21,566 bases of DNA from Lachnospiraceae bacterium (GCA_900765975.1 CAAFTS010000120.1:1-21566), one strand, 5' to 3'. Positions 7,603-16,059 are shown, counted from the stretch's first letter. Made by a program: numbers and translations. The notes: generated from the sequence alone by a model not told the origin.

Positions 7603-9855
7603 TTACATTGACTCGTGGCATGTTCTTGCGATAACATCCATCTGCTGTTCACGTGTCAGGTCGATAAACTTAACAGCATATCCGGATACACGAATTGTAA
7701 AGTTTGCATATTCCGGTTTCTCCGGATGCTCCATAGCATCGATCAGTTTTTCTGTACCAAATACGTTTACATTCAGATGATGTGCTCCCTGGTGGAAGTA
7801 TCCATCCATAACACGAGCAAGATTTACCTTACGTTCCTCATCATTGTGTCCAAGTGCACTCGGGCTGATTGTCTGTGTATTAGAAATACCATCCAATGCC
7901 AGCTCATAAGGTAATTTTGCTACAGAGTTCAGGGATGCCAGAAGACCATTCTTCTCTGCGCCGTAAGACGGGTTAGCTCCCGGTGACAGCGGCTCGCCTG
8001 CTTTTCTTCCATCCGGAAGAGTTCCTGTTGCCTTACCATATACAACGTTAGATGTAATTGTAAGGATAGATGTTGTCGGCTCAGAATCTCTGTATGTATG
8101 GCATTTACTTAATTTGTGCATAAATGTCTTTAACAGCCAGATTGCGATATCATCTGCACGATCATCATCGTTACCGTATCTTGGGAAATCTCCCTCGATT
8201 TCGAAGTCTGTTGCCAGTCCATCTTCATCACGGATTACTTTTACCTTCGCATATTTGATTGCGCTCAAGGAGTCTACTACGTGAGAGAATCCTGCGATAC
8301 CTGTTGCAAATGTACGTCTTACGTCTGTATCAATCAGAGCCATCTCTGCTGCTTCGTAGTAATATTTGTCATGCATATAGTGGATCATGTTCAATGTATC
8401 AACATACAGCTTGGACAGCCACTCCATCATCTCATCGTAACGTTCCATTACTTCATCGTAATCCAGATATTCAGAAGTAATCGGTCTGTAAGCCGGTCCT
8501 ACCTGTGCTTTTGTCTTCTCATCCACACCACCGTTGATTGCATACAACAAACATTTTGCAAGGTTTGCACGAGCTCCGAAGAACTGGATTTCCTTACCTG
8601 TCTGTGTTGCAGATACACAGCAGCAGATGCTGTAGTCATCGCCCCATACCGGACGCATAACATCATCATTCTCATACTGTACAGAACTTGTCTTTACAGA
8701 AATCAAAGATGTGTATTTTTTGAAGTTTTCCGGAAGTCTCTCGGAATACAGAACTGTCAAGTTCGGCTCCGGAGCCGGTCCCATGTTCTCTAATGTATGT
8801 AAGAAACGGAAATCGTTCTTTGTAACCATAGAACGTCCATCCTGTCCAAGACCACCCATTTCCAGAGTTGCCCATACCGGATCTCCTGAGAACAATTCAT
8901 TATAAGAAGGAATACGTGCAAATTTAACCATACGGAATTTCATAACAATATGGTCAATCAATTCCTGTGCTTCTTTCTCTGTTAAGATGCCTTTTTTCAT
9001 ATCTCTTTCGATATAAATATCAAGGAATGTAGAGATACGACCAACACTCATTGCAGCACCATTCTGTGTCTTGATTGCTGCAAGATATCCGAAGTACAAC
9101 CACTGTACAGCTTCTCTTGCATCTTTTGCAGGCTGAGAAATATCATATCCATATACTGCAGCCATTTCTTTCATTTCATTTAATGCGCGAATCTGATCAG
9201 CAAGCTCTTCACGAAGACGGAAATCTGTTCCCTTCATACCATGTCTTGCATAACGCTCAAAATCATACTTTTTCTTTTCAATCAAGAAATCAATACCATA
9301 CAGGGCAATACGACGGTAGTCACCTACAATACGTCCACGTCCATATGTATCCGGAAGTCCTGTGATAATTTTATTGTGACGAGCTTTCTTCATCTCTGGT
9401 GTGTAAATATCAAATACTCCCTGGTTGTGAGTTTTGTGATATTTCGTAAAGATTTCTTTCAAGCTTTCGCTTGGCTCATAACCATAAGTTGTACAAGCTT
9501 TTACAGCCATATTAATACCACCATAAGGCATAAATGCTCTCTTAAGCGGTTTATCTGTCTGAAGACCAACTACCTTCTCCAGCTCCTTCATGCTTTCATC
9601 TATATATCCCGGGCCATAAGCTGTCAGACCAGAAACAACTTCTGTTTCCATATCCAGAACTCCGCCCTTTGCACGCTCCTCTTTCTGAAGTTCCTGCAAT
9701 CTTCCCCACAACTTATCTGTTGCTTCTGTCGGCTCTGCCAAGAAAGACTCATCTCCATCATATGGAGTATAGTTTTCTTGAATAAAGTCACGTACATCTA
9801 CAGAATTTCTCCAGTTTTTTCCGGCAAATCCTTCCCACTGCTCAAAATGTGCCAT
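7603..9855 (-). CDS. pflB: Formate C-acetyltransferase (pyruvate formate-lyase)
   Basis: This 750-residue glycyl radical enzyme converts pyruvate and CoA into acetyl-CoA and formate, the main non-oxidative pyruvate route in fermenting anaerobes. The catalytic cysteine pair is C412-C413 in [17 protein letters not shown]; a third cysteine, C411, stands where E. coli has alanine. The glycyl radical site is G725 in RVSGYAVKF, 25 residues from the end, followed by the usual LTREQQ-DVI-RT tail. The start at 9855 fits the family ([10 protein letters not shown]) and has AGGAGG 10 bases upstream; an upstream in-frame ATG at 9888 lacks a good site. It is followed by pflA. The leader has a Rex-like operator, consistent with control by the NADH/NAD+ ratio. 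Confidence 0.98.
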   Translation of the reverse strand: MAHFEQWEGFAGKNWRNSVDVRDFIQENYTPYDGDESFLAEPTEATDKLWGRLQELQKEERAKGGVLDMETEVVSGLTAYGPGYIDESMKELEKVVGLQTDKPLKRAFMPYGGINMAVKACTTYGYEPSESLKEIFTKYHKTHNQGVFDIYTPEMKKARHNKIITGLPDTYGRGRIVGDYRRIALYGIDFLIEKKKYDFERYARHGMKGTDFRLREELADQIRALNEMKEMAAVYGYDISQPAKDAREAVQWLYFGYLAAIKTQNGAAMSVGRISTFLDIYIERDMKKGILTEKEAQELIDHIVMKFRMVKFARIPSYNELFSGDPVWATLEMGGLGQDGRSMVTKNDFRFLHTLENMGPAPEPNLTVLYSERLPENFKKYTSLISVKTSSVQYENDDVMRPVWGDDYSICCCVSATQTGKEIQFFGARANLAKCLLYAINGGVDEKTKAQVGPAYRPITSEYLDYDEVMERYDEMMEWLSKLYVDTLNMIHYMHDKYYYEAAEMALIDTDVRRTFATGIAGFSHVVDSLSAIKYAKVKVIRDEDGLATDFEIEGDFPRYGNDDDRADDIAIWLLKTFMHKLSKCHTYRDSEPTTSILTITSNVVYGKATGTLPDGRKAGEPLSPGANPSYGAEKNGLLASLNSVAKLPYELALDGISNTQTISPSALGHNDEERKVNLARVMDGYFHQGAHHLNVNVFGTEKLIDAMEHPEKPEYANFTIRVSGYAVKFIDLTREQQMDVIARTCHESM

Positions 9856-9918
9856 TTTCCCATAACCTCCTCTGGTTTCTTTAGTCATTCTTTTCTTTTA
9901 CGGGCTCAGTATATCATC

Positions 9919-9936
9919 TGGTTAAATAAATAACAA
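9919..9936 (-). promoter_or_regulatory. Rex-like operator in the pflB leader
   Basis: On the minus strand TTGTTATTTATTTAACCA matches the Rex consensus TTGTTAAnnnnTTAACAA at 12 of its 14 defined positions. It lies 64-81 bases before the pflB ATG and just downstream of the predicted transcription start, where bound Rex would block transcription when NADH is low. Rex control of fermentation genes is established in Firmicutes; the match here is by eye. Confidence 0.5.
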
Positions 9937-9946
9937 GTGCTGTTAT
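9930..9946. repeat. Inverted repeat overlapping the Rex-like site
   Basis: ATAACA-AGTGC-TGTTAT is a perfect 6-base inverted repeat with a 5-base centre. It shares 7 bases with the Rex-like site and could be a second operator or a small hairpin in the pflB leader. The half-sites point the opposite way from Rex half-sites, so it is not itself a Rex site. Confidence 0.35.
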
Positions 9947-9957
9947 CCATGTATCTT

Positions 9958-9965
9958 ATTTTATA
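9958..9965 (-). promoter_or_regulatory. Probable pflB -10 element
   Basis: TATAAAAT on the minus strand is the best -10 upstream of pflB. The expected -35 zone (about 9983-9988) reads GGGTTG, a poor match, so the promoter may depend on an activator or on a different start. The leader would be about 95 bases. Confidence 0.4.
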
Positions 9966-10035
9966 CAATCCTCTTGACCAAACAACCCTTCTTCTTATTA
10001 TATTTTATTTAATTTTCTAATATATAGTAGAAGTC

Positions 10036-10065
10036 TTGCAACACTTATACCAAATATGGTATGAT
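10036..10065 (+). promoter_or_regulatory. Promoter of the GNAT gene with internal palindrome
   Basis: A -35 TTGCAA (10036-10041), an 18-base spacer and a -10 TATGAT (10060-10065). The perfect inverted repeat ATACCA-AATA-TGGTAT (10047-10062) fills the spacer and runs into the -10, a placement typical of a repressor site. Confidence 0.5.
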
Positions 10066-10137
10066 TTTTACGAATATATACAGCTTATCTTTTTAATGAA
10101 AGCTACTGAAATATATAAATAATGACTGGAGTATAAC

Positions 10138-10632
10138 ATGAAGATCAGAAAAGCCACTTCCGAAGATTTTAATATTTTATCAGACTTATATGAACAGGCA
10201 CGAATTTTTATGGCTCAGCATGGCAACCCGACCCAATGGGGCAATTCCTATCCGCCTGCTGCCATACTCGAACAAGATATCGCAGACGGCAACAGCTATG
10301 TCTGCGAAGAAAACGGCGTTATACACGCTACCTTCTACTTCTGCATGGGGAAAGACGATACCTATGCCCGCATTTACGAAGGTGAGTGGCTCAACGAATC
10401 CCCTTACGGTGTCGTTCACAGAATTACCTCCGATGGTAAGATCAAAGGCGCTGCCTCCTACTGCATTGACTGGGCTTTCAAACAATGCGGCAATCTCAAA
10501 ATCGATACCCATCGTAATAATCAGATTATGCAACATCTCCTAGATAAAAATGGATTTGCTTACTGTGGAATCATTTATCTGGAAGATGGAACAGAACGGC
10601 TCGCCTATCAAAAAACGGCATGTCATCTCTAA
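10138..10632 (+). CDS. GNAT family N-acetyltransferase
   Basis: This is a 164-residue protein with the GNAT fold order: N-terminal MKIRKATSEDFNILSDLYEQAR, a central beta region ENGVIHATFYFCMGKDD, the acetyl-CoA-binding region around VVHRITSDGKIKGAASYCIDWAF (about residues 96-120), and KIDTHRNNQIMQHLLDKNGFAYCGIIYL as the closing strands. This layout matches the GNAT group that acetylates small amines or amino acids, but the substrate is not readable. The binding site GGAG lies upstream of the ATG. It is a single-gene unit convergent with the molybdenum hydroxylase operon. Its 3' end forms the left arm of the shared terminator, and its stop codon lies in the loop. Confidence 0.85.
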   Translation: MKIRKATSEDFNILSDLYEQARIFMAQHGNPTQWGNSYPPAAILEQDIADGNSYVCEENGVIHATFYFCMGKDDTYARIYEGEWLNESPYGVVHRITSDGKIKGAASYCIDWAFKQCGNLKIDTHRNNQIMQHLLDKNGFAYCGIIYLEDGTERLAYQKTACHL

Positions 10633-10654
10633 TCAATGATGACATGCCATTTTT
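10611..10654. terminator. Bidirectional terminator between GNAT and the hydroxylase operon
   Basis: GGCATGTCATC (10617-10627) and GATGACATGCC (10638-10648) form an 11-pair perfect stem, flanked by AAAAAAC on the left and ATTTTT on the right, so it can stop transcripts from either side. Confidence 0.9.
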
Positions 10655-10679
10655 CTATCCTCTATCTATTCTATTTCTT

Positions 10680-12959
10680 CTATTCTTTTTCCTGCATTCC
10701 CCAGTAGACTTTCTCTGCTGTAATCGGAAGTTCACGAACTCTCACACCAACCGCATTGCTAATTGCATTTGCAATTGCCGGAGATGGGGTATTAATTACA
10801 ATCTCTCCGATCGATTTCGCACCAAATGGACCGGATGGTTCGTAACTGCTTTCAAATTCTACACGAATTGTTCCCACATCCAAACGACTCGGAATCTTAT
10901 ATTGCATAAAGGAATTACTGTAGTTCTTTCCACTTGCATTGTAAACTACATCTTCGTAAAGCGCCATTCCAATCCCCTGTGCAATTCCACCCTCTGTCTG
11001 TACTCTTGCAAGATTTGGATTAACCGGAGTACCACAATCTACAACTGCTGCATAATCAATCAGTTCCACTTCGCCTGTTTCACGATCAACCTCAACTTCT
11101 GCCATTCCAACCATAAATGGTGGCGGCGATACCTGAGAAGTATGTGCTTCACTTGCACTTAACGCTTCATTGTTATTACACATAACTCGATTGCCGATAT
11201 CCGCACGTGAAATAGATTCACCATTCTTCAGATTGGTTACTTTCTCACCATCAAATTCTACATCATTGATATCGCAATTCAAATATTGTGCTCCTTTTGC
11301 ACATATTTTTTCACGAAGAGTCTCACATGTTTTTATAACTGCCATCCCTGTAACATAGGTTGTGCTAGACGCATACGAACCACAATCATACGGAGATACA
11401 TCCGTATCAACTCCATGTACAATAATTTCATCCATGCTACAATCCAGACAATCTGCTGCCATCTGGCTTAATACCGTATCGCATCCAGTTCCCATATCAG
11501 TCGCACCGATCATCAATGTATAAAATCCGTCATCATTTACCTTTATCGAAACAGATGCTGTATCCACAGCAGAGATACCGGAACCTTGCATCGCCATTGC
11601 CACTCCAACACCACGAACTTTTCCATTTCCCATATCAACTGCCGGGTATTTAGAATCCCAACCGATCATTTCTTTTGCCTTCTCTAGACAACGATCTAAT
11701 GCACAGCTGGTATTCTGTTCATTATAATATGCCGGCATAATCTGTCCTTCTTTGACCAGATTCTTTTCTCTTAATCTCACCGGATCCATATTCATCTTTT
11801 CTGCCAGTTCCGTCACTGCCGATTCAACTGCAAAAATTCCTTGTGTAGCACCATAACCGCGATACGCTCCGGCTGACATTGTATTTGTATAAACAACATC
11901 ATATGCAAAACGAAAAGCCTCTGTCTTTCCATATAACGGAATAGATTTATGTCCAGACAATCCAACTGTAGTCGGTCCATGCTCTCCAAATGCTCCTGTA
12001 TTAGATAATGTATAGACATCTATCGCTTTTATAATCCCATTTTTATCGGCACCAACTCGAACACGTAATTCCATCTCATGTCTAGGAGAAGAAGCAATCA
12101 TTGATTCTTCCCTTGTAAAAATCATTTTAGCGGACTTACCGGTCATCCATGTTACAAACGCCGGATACATTTCCATTACTGCAGTTTGTTTTGCACCAAA
12201 TCCGCCTCCGATTCTCGGTTTAATCACACGCACTCTCGATTTCGGGATATCCAGCGCCGTTGCCATAATTCTCCTCACATGAAACGGAACCTGTGTAGAA
12301 GATACAATATTTAACCTTCCATAAGTATCTTTATATGAATATGCCCTAAACGTTTCCATCATCGCCTGCTGATTTGCTTTTGTATGATATACCTCATCTA
12401 CCACATAATCACACGAATCCAAAACCGCATCCACATCACCTTCTCCGCTTTCTTCATGCGCACAAAGATTTCTCTTATTATCTGCACCTACCGGAACACA
12501 ACTTTTCCAATTTTCCTCTGGATGTACTAATATTGGATTATCTTTCGCTTTTCTAAAATCCAGTACCGGTTCTAATACATTATATTTAACTTTTATTAAC
12601 TTCAAAGCTTTTTTTACAGCATCTTCTGTCTTTCCAGCTATAATTGCCACCGGATCTCCTACAAATCGAACTCTTTGGTCCAAAATCAAGCGATCATACG
12701 GACTCGGTTCAGGATAAGTCTGCCCCGCCAACGTAAATCTCTTATTCGGACAATCCTTATATGTAAAAATAGCTTCAATCCCAGGCACAGCTTTTGCTCT
12801 GTTGAGATTGACTTCTTCTATCAGTGCATGCGCATGGGGACTCCTCAACACTTTTACAACAAGACAATCCGTTGGTGCCAAATCATTTACATAGACCCCT
12901 TGCCCGGTTACCAATGCCTCATAATCAACCTTTGGAATACCTTGATTTACATATTTCAT
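10680..12959 (-). CDS. Xanthine dehydrogenase family, molybdopterin-binding subunit
   Basis: This is a 759-residue large subunit of a molybdenum hydroxylase, which hydroxylates purine-like or other heteroaromatic substrates with oxygen from water. The N-terminal a/b-hammerhead domain (about residues 15-125) carries VLRSPHAHA. Cofactor-binding regions include GGGFGAKQ (251-258) and AGAYRGYGATQ (364-373), and the catalytic glutamate is E719 in GPFGAKSIGE. The usual H-x-x-M-E-P region reads QQAMMETFRAYS, so the substrate may differ from xanthine. The start at 12959 overlaps the stop of the 2Fe-2S gene as ATGA and has a GGAGG site; upstream codons in this frame are shadow. Residues suggest an active enzyme. 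It is the last gene of a three-gene operon. Confidence 0.93.
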   Translation of the reverse strand: MKYVNQGIPKVDYEALVTGQGVYVNDLAPTDCLVVKVLRSPHAHALIEEVNLNRAKAVPGIEAIFTYKDCPNKRFTLAGQTYPEPSPYDRLILDQRVRFVGDPVAIIAGKTEDAVKKALKLIKVKYNVLEPVLDFRKAKDNPILVHPEENWKSCVPVGADNKRNLCAHEESGEGDVDAVLDSCDYVVDEVYHTKANQQAMMETFRAYSYKDTYGRLNIVSSTQVPFHVRRIMATALDIPKSRVRVIKPRIGGGFGAKQTAVMEMYPAFVTWMTGKSAKMIFTREESMIASSPRHEMELRVRVGADKNGIIKAIDVYTLSNTGAFGEHGPTTVGLSGHKSIPLYGKTEAFRFAYDVVYTNTMSAGAYRGYGATQGIFAVESAVTELAEKMNMDPVRLREKNLVKEGQIMPAYYNEQNTSCALDRCLEKAKEMIGWDSKYPAVDMGNGKVRGVGVAMAMQGSGISAVDTASVSIKVNDDGFYTLMIGATDMGTGCDTVLSQMAADCLDCSMDEIIVHGVDTDVSPYDCGSYASSTTYVTGMAVIKTCETLREKICAKGAQYLNCDINDVEFDGEKVTNLKNGESISRADIGNRVMCNNNEALSASEAHTSQVSPPPFMVGMAEVEVDRETGEVELIDYAAVVDCGTPVNPNLARVQTEGGIAQGIGMALYEDVVYNASGKNYSNSFMQYKIPSRLDVGTIRVEFESSYEPSGPFGAKSIGEIVINTPSPAIANAISNAVGVRVRELPITAEKVYWGMQEKE

Positions 12960-13444
12960 GCCTGTCCCTCCTCTCCCAATCTCTGAAATTGCATCCGCTT
13001 CGCCTTCATATATTTTTGAATTGCACGCAACTGTCCCATGTAACCTGTACATCGACAAAGGTTACCTGCTAAATATTCTTTCATCTCCTCAATCGTTGGA
13101 TTATCTAATTCGCGCACCATAGCCAATACACTCATTATAAATCCCGGTGAACAGAAACCACACTGCTCTGCTCCTTCTTCTGCTAAAAATCTTCCAAACT
13201 CTGCTGCCTCCTCCTGCAATCCTTCCAGAGTTGTTATTTCCTGATTTTCTATACTTGCAGCCAACACAGAACAAGATAAACGTGTCTTTCCATTAATCCA
13301 TACGGTACAAAGGCCACAGTTTGTTGTCTCACATCCACACTTTACACTCACGCACCCCAAACTACGTAAGACATCTAGTAAAATGCTGTCGGCCGCAACT
13401 TCTGTTTTCACCTGTTTTCCATTTAATCGAAACTGTACTTCCAT
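12956..13444 (-). CDS. Xanthine dehydrogenase family, 2Fe-2S subunit
   Basis: This 162-residue small subunit carries two 2Fe-2S clusters that pass electrons from the Mo site to FAD. The ferredoxin-like N-terminal domain has C38, C43, C46 and C58 (GCETTNCGLC); the helical C-terminal domain has C95-G-F-C98 and C130-R-C132 (AGNLCRCTGY). All eight ligands are present and the length is that of the CoxS/XdhC type. It starts 2 bases after the FAD subunit gene and ends in an ATGA overlap with the Mo subunit gene, so the three are translated as one unit. Confidence 0.96.
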   Translation of the reverse strand: MEVQFRLNGKQVKTEVAADSILLDVLRSLGCVSVKCGCETTNCGLCTVWINGKTRLSCSVLAASIENQEITTLEGLQEEAAEFGRFLAEEGAEQCGFCSPGFIMSVLAMVRELDNPTIEEMKEYLAGNLCRCTGYMGQLRAIQKYMKAKRMQFQRLGEEGQA

Positions 13445-13446
13445 TT

Positions 13447-14250
13447 TTATCGTCCCTCCGTAATAATTGACTCCATTGCACGCGCAACCAAAACCTGAGC
13501 CAGATGTTTCCGATATCTGGAGCTGCCTCTCATATTTGAACCATACCGGAAATTATCTGCCACTTCCTTTGCATACGCATCAATCTGTTCCTTTGTCACA
13601 TCATTCGGGATTGTCCACTCTTTTTCAAGCAAAGCAGCATGCATCGGTCTTGCACCGATAGAAAAATACCAGTACTCTTTGCCATGTATCTTTCCAGTAA
13701 CCACAGCACAGGTCAACACAGGAAAATCTGTTTTGGTTTGACGTACAGAAAGGTAACGAACTTTTCTTGGCTGCTTTCTTATAATAATAGAAAGCAAAAT
13801 ATCTTTATCCTTTTTTCTTTCTATAAATTCTCTTAAACGAATTGTTCCACCATTATATAACTCTACAAAGGTATCCATTGCCAATAAACAAGTTAATACA
13901 TCCGAAAATCCATAGCGTCCATAAATGCTGCCTCCAACAGTGGCTTGATTTCGGAACTGTACTCCTACAATATGCCGAACAGCCTCCTGAACTGCATTTC
14001 CACAATATGCTTGAATTTCTTCGCTCTGCTCTATCTGACGCAATGTGCACATTGCACCAATTTTTATGACATGCTCTGTCTCTTCAATTTGATCTAATCC
14101 TAATTCCGACAAATCAATCATTGTCTTCACATTTGCATTGCTCAATCGCAACCACATCATACCGCCTTTTACCCGGCTGCTTCTAGCCTGATTCAATTCA
14201 TAAGCTTCTTCCAATGTTTTCGCCTTTACATAATTCTGAATCGTAAGCAA
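13447..14250 (-). CDS. Xanthine dehydrogenase family, FAD-binding subunit
   Basis: This 267-residue subunit holds FAD and hands electrons to the final acceptor. It resembles CoxM/XdhB: an N-terminal FAD domain with VKGGMMWLRL (about 27-36) in place of the usual A-G-G-T-D, FRNQATVGGSIYGRYGFSD for the second FAD contact, and a C-terminal domain from RKVRYLSVRQTKTDFPV with SIGARPMHA. It starts with TTG: AAGGAGG stands about 8 bases upstream and no in-frame ATG is near. It is the first gene of the FAD, 2Fe-2S, Mo operon. At 267 residues it is a little shorter than common members (about 280-300), mostly at the C-terminus, but no motif is missing. Confidence 0.93.
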   Translation of the reverse strand: MLTIQNYVKAKTLEEAYELNQARSSRVKGGMMWLRLSNANVKTMIDLSELGLDQIEETEHVIKIGAMCTLRQIEQSEEIQAYCGNAVQEAVRHIVGVQFRNQATVGGSIYGRYGFSDVLTCLLAMDTFVELYNGGTIRLREFIERKKDKDILLSIIIRKQPRKVRYLSVRQTKTDFPVLTCAVVTGKIHGKEYWYFSIGARPMHAALLEKEWTIPNDVTKEQIDAYAKEVADNFRYGSNMRGSSRYRKHLAQVLVARAMESIITEGR

Positions 14251-14307
14251 AATGAAATCCTCCTTTTTCGATATAAACCATCATAAAATGCATTCTTATA
14301 CTATTCT

Positions 14308-14336
14308 ATCTTAACATTATAGCTTATAGTTATCAA
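14308..14336 (-). promoter_or_regulatory. Possible promoter of the molybdenum hydroxylase operon
   Basis: On the minus strand TTGATA (14331-14336), a 17-base spacer and TAAGAT (14308-14313) with an extended TGT before it. A TATAAT also occurs in the spacer (14316-14321) but has no -35 at a workable distance. The leader would be about 50 bases. Confidence 0.4.
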
Positions 14337-14361
14337 TAAGTTTTATGAATAAGTTTTTCTG

Positions 14362-15537
14362 TCATTTTGTCAATAATTTTTTGTAAGACAAATCAATCGC
14401 AAACGCCCCTAACGGAGCTGTTAAAACGATTGCAAGAACTGCCACTGTAAGAATACGATCTCCACACGCAAATCCTAAGGAAAGAGGTATTCCTCCAATT
14501 GCAGCCTGCACGGTTGCTTTTGGTGTATATGCCAACATCACAAATATTCTTTCTTTTTTACTTAAATTTGTTCCGAATAAGCATACAAACACCCCTAACA
14601 TTCTAAACAAGAGCGCCCCTATAATTACAATAAGCGCACTTCCTCCAACCTTACTAAGATATGCAATATTTACAGTTGCTCCTACCAGCACAAACAAAAA
14701 TACTTCTGCTGCCACCCATAATTTCTCATATTTTACAGATAGCCTTCTAGCTACCACTTCTCGTTTCTTTTGTAATCCTATACCTATAAACATAATGGCA
14801 ATTAGGGCAGAAAAAGTAATTGATGTTACAAGCATATCTTCCATTACAACAAGTAAAAATGAAATACTTAAAATAATAAGTACTTTTGTTGTATCTCTTA
14901 TATGTACTTTTTTGAAATAATACGCAAGAATCGAGCCAATCAATAGCCCTAACACAATTCCCAAAATTATTGAAATCGGAATATTAACAAAATGAATGAC
15001 AGATGCTTTATCTCCTTGCATCATACTAATAAAAGTTGAAAATAGAACAATAACATATACATCATCTACAGATGCTCCTGCAAGAATTAGCTGTGGAATT
15101 CCTTCTTTCGTTCCATACCCTTCTTCCATCAATTTCACCATTCTTGGCACTACAACCGCCGGAGATACTGCGGCCAGCACCGCCCCCATAATTGCAGCTT
15201 CCAGTACCGTTTCCCCCATAAATTGATGGGAAAGTAATATAACACCAATCACCTCAAATGAAGCCGGAATAAAGCACATAAGAATTGCAGGACGCCCTAT
15301 TTTTTTTAGTCCGGATAAATCTAATCCTAATCCTGCTCTGGTTAAAATAATAACTAACGCCATCTTCCGCAACTCTGAGGATATTCCAAGGATATTTTCA
15401 TCCAACAAATCCAACACATATGGCCCCAGCATAATACCTGTAAGCAACATTCCCAACAAACTTGGAAGTTTTATTTTTTTACATATCCCTCCCATAAACA
15501 TGCCAAGTAATAAAATTAATGCAATAGTCAATAACAT
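14362..15537 (-). CDS. Cation:proton antiporter (monovalent cation/H+ exchanger family)
   Basis: This is a 391-residue membrane protein with about 12 hydrophobic segments and almost no soluble tail. It fits the Na+/H+ exchanger domain (CPA type): KLPSLLGMLLTGIMLGP in the second helix, ILTRAGLGLDL (about 64-74), AVSPAVVVPRM (124-133) for the unwound helix, and the ion-binding pair D158-D159 in GASVDDV. It is expected to exchange Na+ or K+ for H+ across the cytoplasmic membrane. It has no C-terminal TrkA-N or universal stress domain, unlike Kef-type members. GAGGAGGG lies just before the ATG. The hydroxylase operon follows 111 bases downstream on the same strand, apparently with its own promoter. 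Ion specificity is not readable. Confidence 0.9.
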   Translation of the reverse strand: MLLTIALILLLGMFMGGICKKIKLPSLLGMLLTGIMLGPYVLDLLDENILGISSELRKMALVIILTRAGLGLDLSGLKKIGRPAILMCFIPASFEVIGVILLSHQFMGETVLEAAIMGAVLAAVSPAVVVPRMVKLMEEGYGTKEGIPQLILAGASVDDVYVIVLFSTFISMMQGDKASVIHFVNIPISIILGIVLGLLIGSILAYYFKKVHIRDTTKVLIILSISFLLVVMEDMLVTSITFSALIAIMFIGIGLQKKREVVARRLSVKYEKLWVAAEVFLFVLVGATVNIAYLSKVGGSALIVIIGALLFRMLGVFVCLFGTNLSKKERIFVMLAYTPKATVQAAIGGIPLSLGFACGDRILTVAVLAIVLTAPLGAFAIDLSYKKLLTK

Positions 15538-15588
15538 AAAAATCCCTCCTCATTCCCATCTTTTAAAGCAGTTTCATAATACCAGCAT

Positions 15589-15672
15589 TTAAATAAATCC
15601 TTCTTTATCGTAATATCTCAGCGTTGAAACAGGCAAATTATACAATTCAGCTACCTGACCAATTGTGTACAT
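15589..15672 (-). pseudogene. MerR-family regulator, N-terminal stub
   Basis: An ATG at 15672 with AAGGTG upstream starts a perfect MerR winged-helix N-terminus, YTIGQVAELYNLPVSTLRYYDKEGF, and hits a TAA after 27 codons. MerR proteins are normally about 110-280 residues. No continuation is found in any frame down to the antiporter start 52 bases later, so the rest was deleted. The DNA-recognition helix survives but neither the wing nor the dimer helix does. Confidence 0.8.
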
Positions 15673-15696
15673 ATGGCACCTTCTTTCAAAAACTTC

Positions 15697-15727
15697 TTGA
15701 CCTAAAGTTAAGTTTAGGTTGCATGAT
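15697..15727 (+). promoter_or_regulatory. MerR-type promoter and operator
   Basis: The palindrome ACCTAAAGTTAAGTTTAGGT (15700-15719) has two 7-base arms around a 6-base centre. It sits between -35 TTGACC (15697-15702) and a possible -10 CATGAT (15722-15727), 19 bases apart. An over-long 19-base spacer filled by a palindrome is the hallmark of MerR-activated promoters. It fires rightward, away from the merR stub, into a region that holds only a gene tail. Confidence 0.7.
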
Positions 15728-15775
15728 TATATCATTATAAAAAAAAATCCAGATGGGTTCAAGGTAAATAGGCAA

Positions 15776-15807
15776 CGGCTTAACCGCAGAAAACTGCCAT
15801 TAAGCCG
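15776..15807. repeat. Stem-loop of unknown role
   Basis: CGGCTTAA and TTAAGCCG enclose CC-GCAG-AAAA-CTGC-CA, giving an 8-pair stem, a 2x2 internal loop, a 4-pair stem and an AAAA tetraloop. No T-run follows on either strand, so it is not a standard terminator. It lies between the MerR-type promoter and the orphan gene tail. Confidence 0.5.
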
Positions 15808-15821
15808 CTCAATTATCATAG

Positions 15822-15983
15822 AAGATCTCAATTTACAGAAAAAATTTCACACCGTCTACTACACAAGTTAATCTGCTAACCGGTAAAGATGTTATGTCTT
15901 TCGGATTTGATTACGTTTATTCACAACCATTCTCTGGAAAAGGAATGATCGGAGCTGCTATATTTGCTCGCTCACTATTATAA
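15822..15983 (+). pseudogene. 3' fragment of an unrecognised gene
   Basis: A frame open from 15822 to the TAA at 15983 encodes 53 residues without a good start. The last 40 look like real protein: QVNLLTGKDVMSFGFDYVY, then QPFSGKGMIGAAIFARSLL. An internal ATG exists at 15894 but has no ribosome binding site. I do not recognise the family. It is probably the C-terminus of the former MerR target gene, since it lies downstream of the MerR-type promoter. Confidence 0.4.
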
Positions 15984-16003
15984 TTTCATCATTCTTTTTT
16001 ATG

Positions 16004-16050
16004 CTAAAAAAAGAGCTCAAAGACCATGAAATTAAGGCTTTTAAGCTCTT
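16004..16050 (-). terminator. Terminator of tRNA-Trp
   Basis: In the minus-strand transcript AGAGCT and AGCTCT, extended inward by AAAG-CTTT around a small bulge, form a stem followed by TTTTTTT. It begins about 7 bases past the tRNA 3' end. Confidence 0.75.
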
Positions 16051-16059
16051 CTCACTTAG

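Noticed and set aside
8281..8793. Open frame of 170 codons on the plus strand
   Set aside because: It is antisense to pflB, rich in Cys/Ile/Ser/His with no family resemblance and no binding site; it follows from the codon bias of pflB.
9241..9933. Open frame of 230 codons on the plus strand
   Set aside because: Also antisense to pflB and its leader; its composition is that of a shadow frame, and the opposite strand has an unmistakable gene.
9930..9946. ATAACA-AGTGC-TGTTAT as the Rex site itself
   Set aside because: Rex half-sites read TTGTTA...TAACAA; this repeat has them in the opposite order. The neighbouring 9919-9936 site fits better.
10620..11162. Open frame of 180 codons on the plus strand
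   Set aside because: It starts inside the GNAT terminator and runs antisense to the molybdenum hydroxylase subunit; low-complexity Cys/Asn/Ile-rich product.
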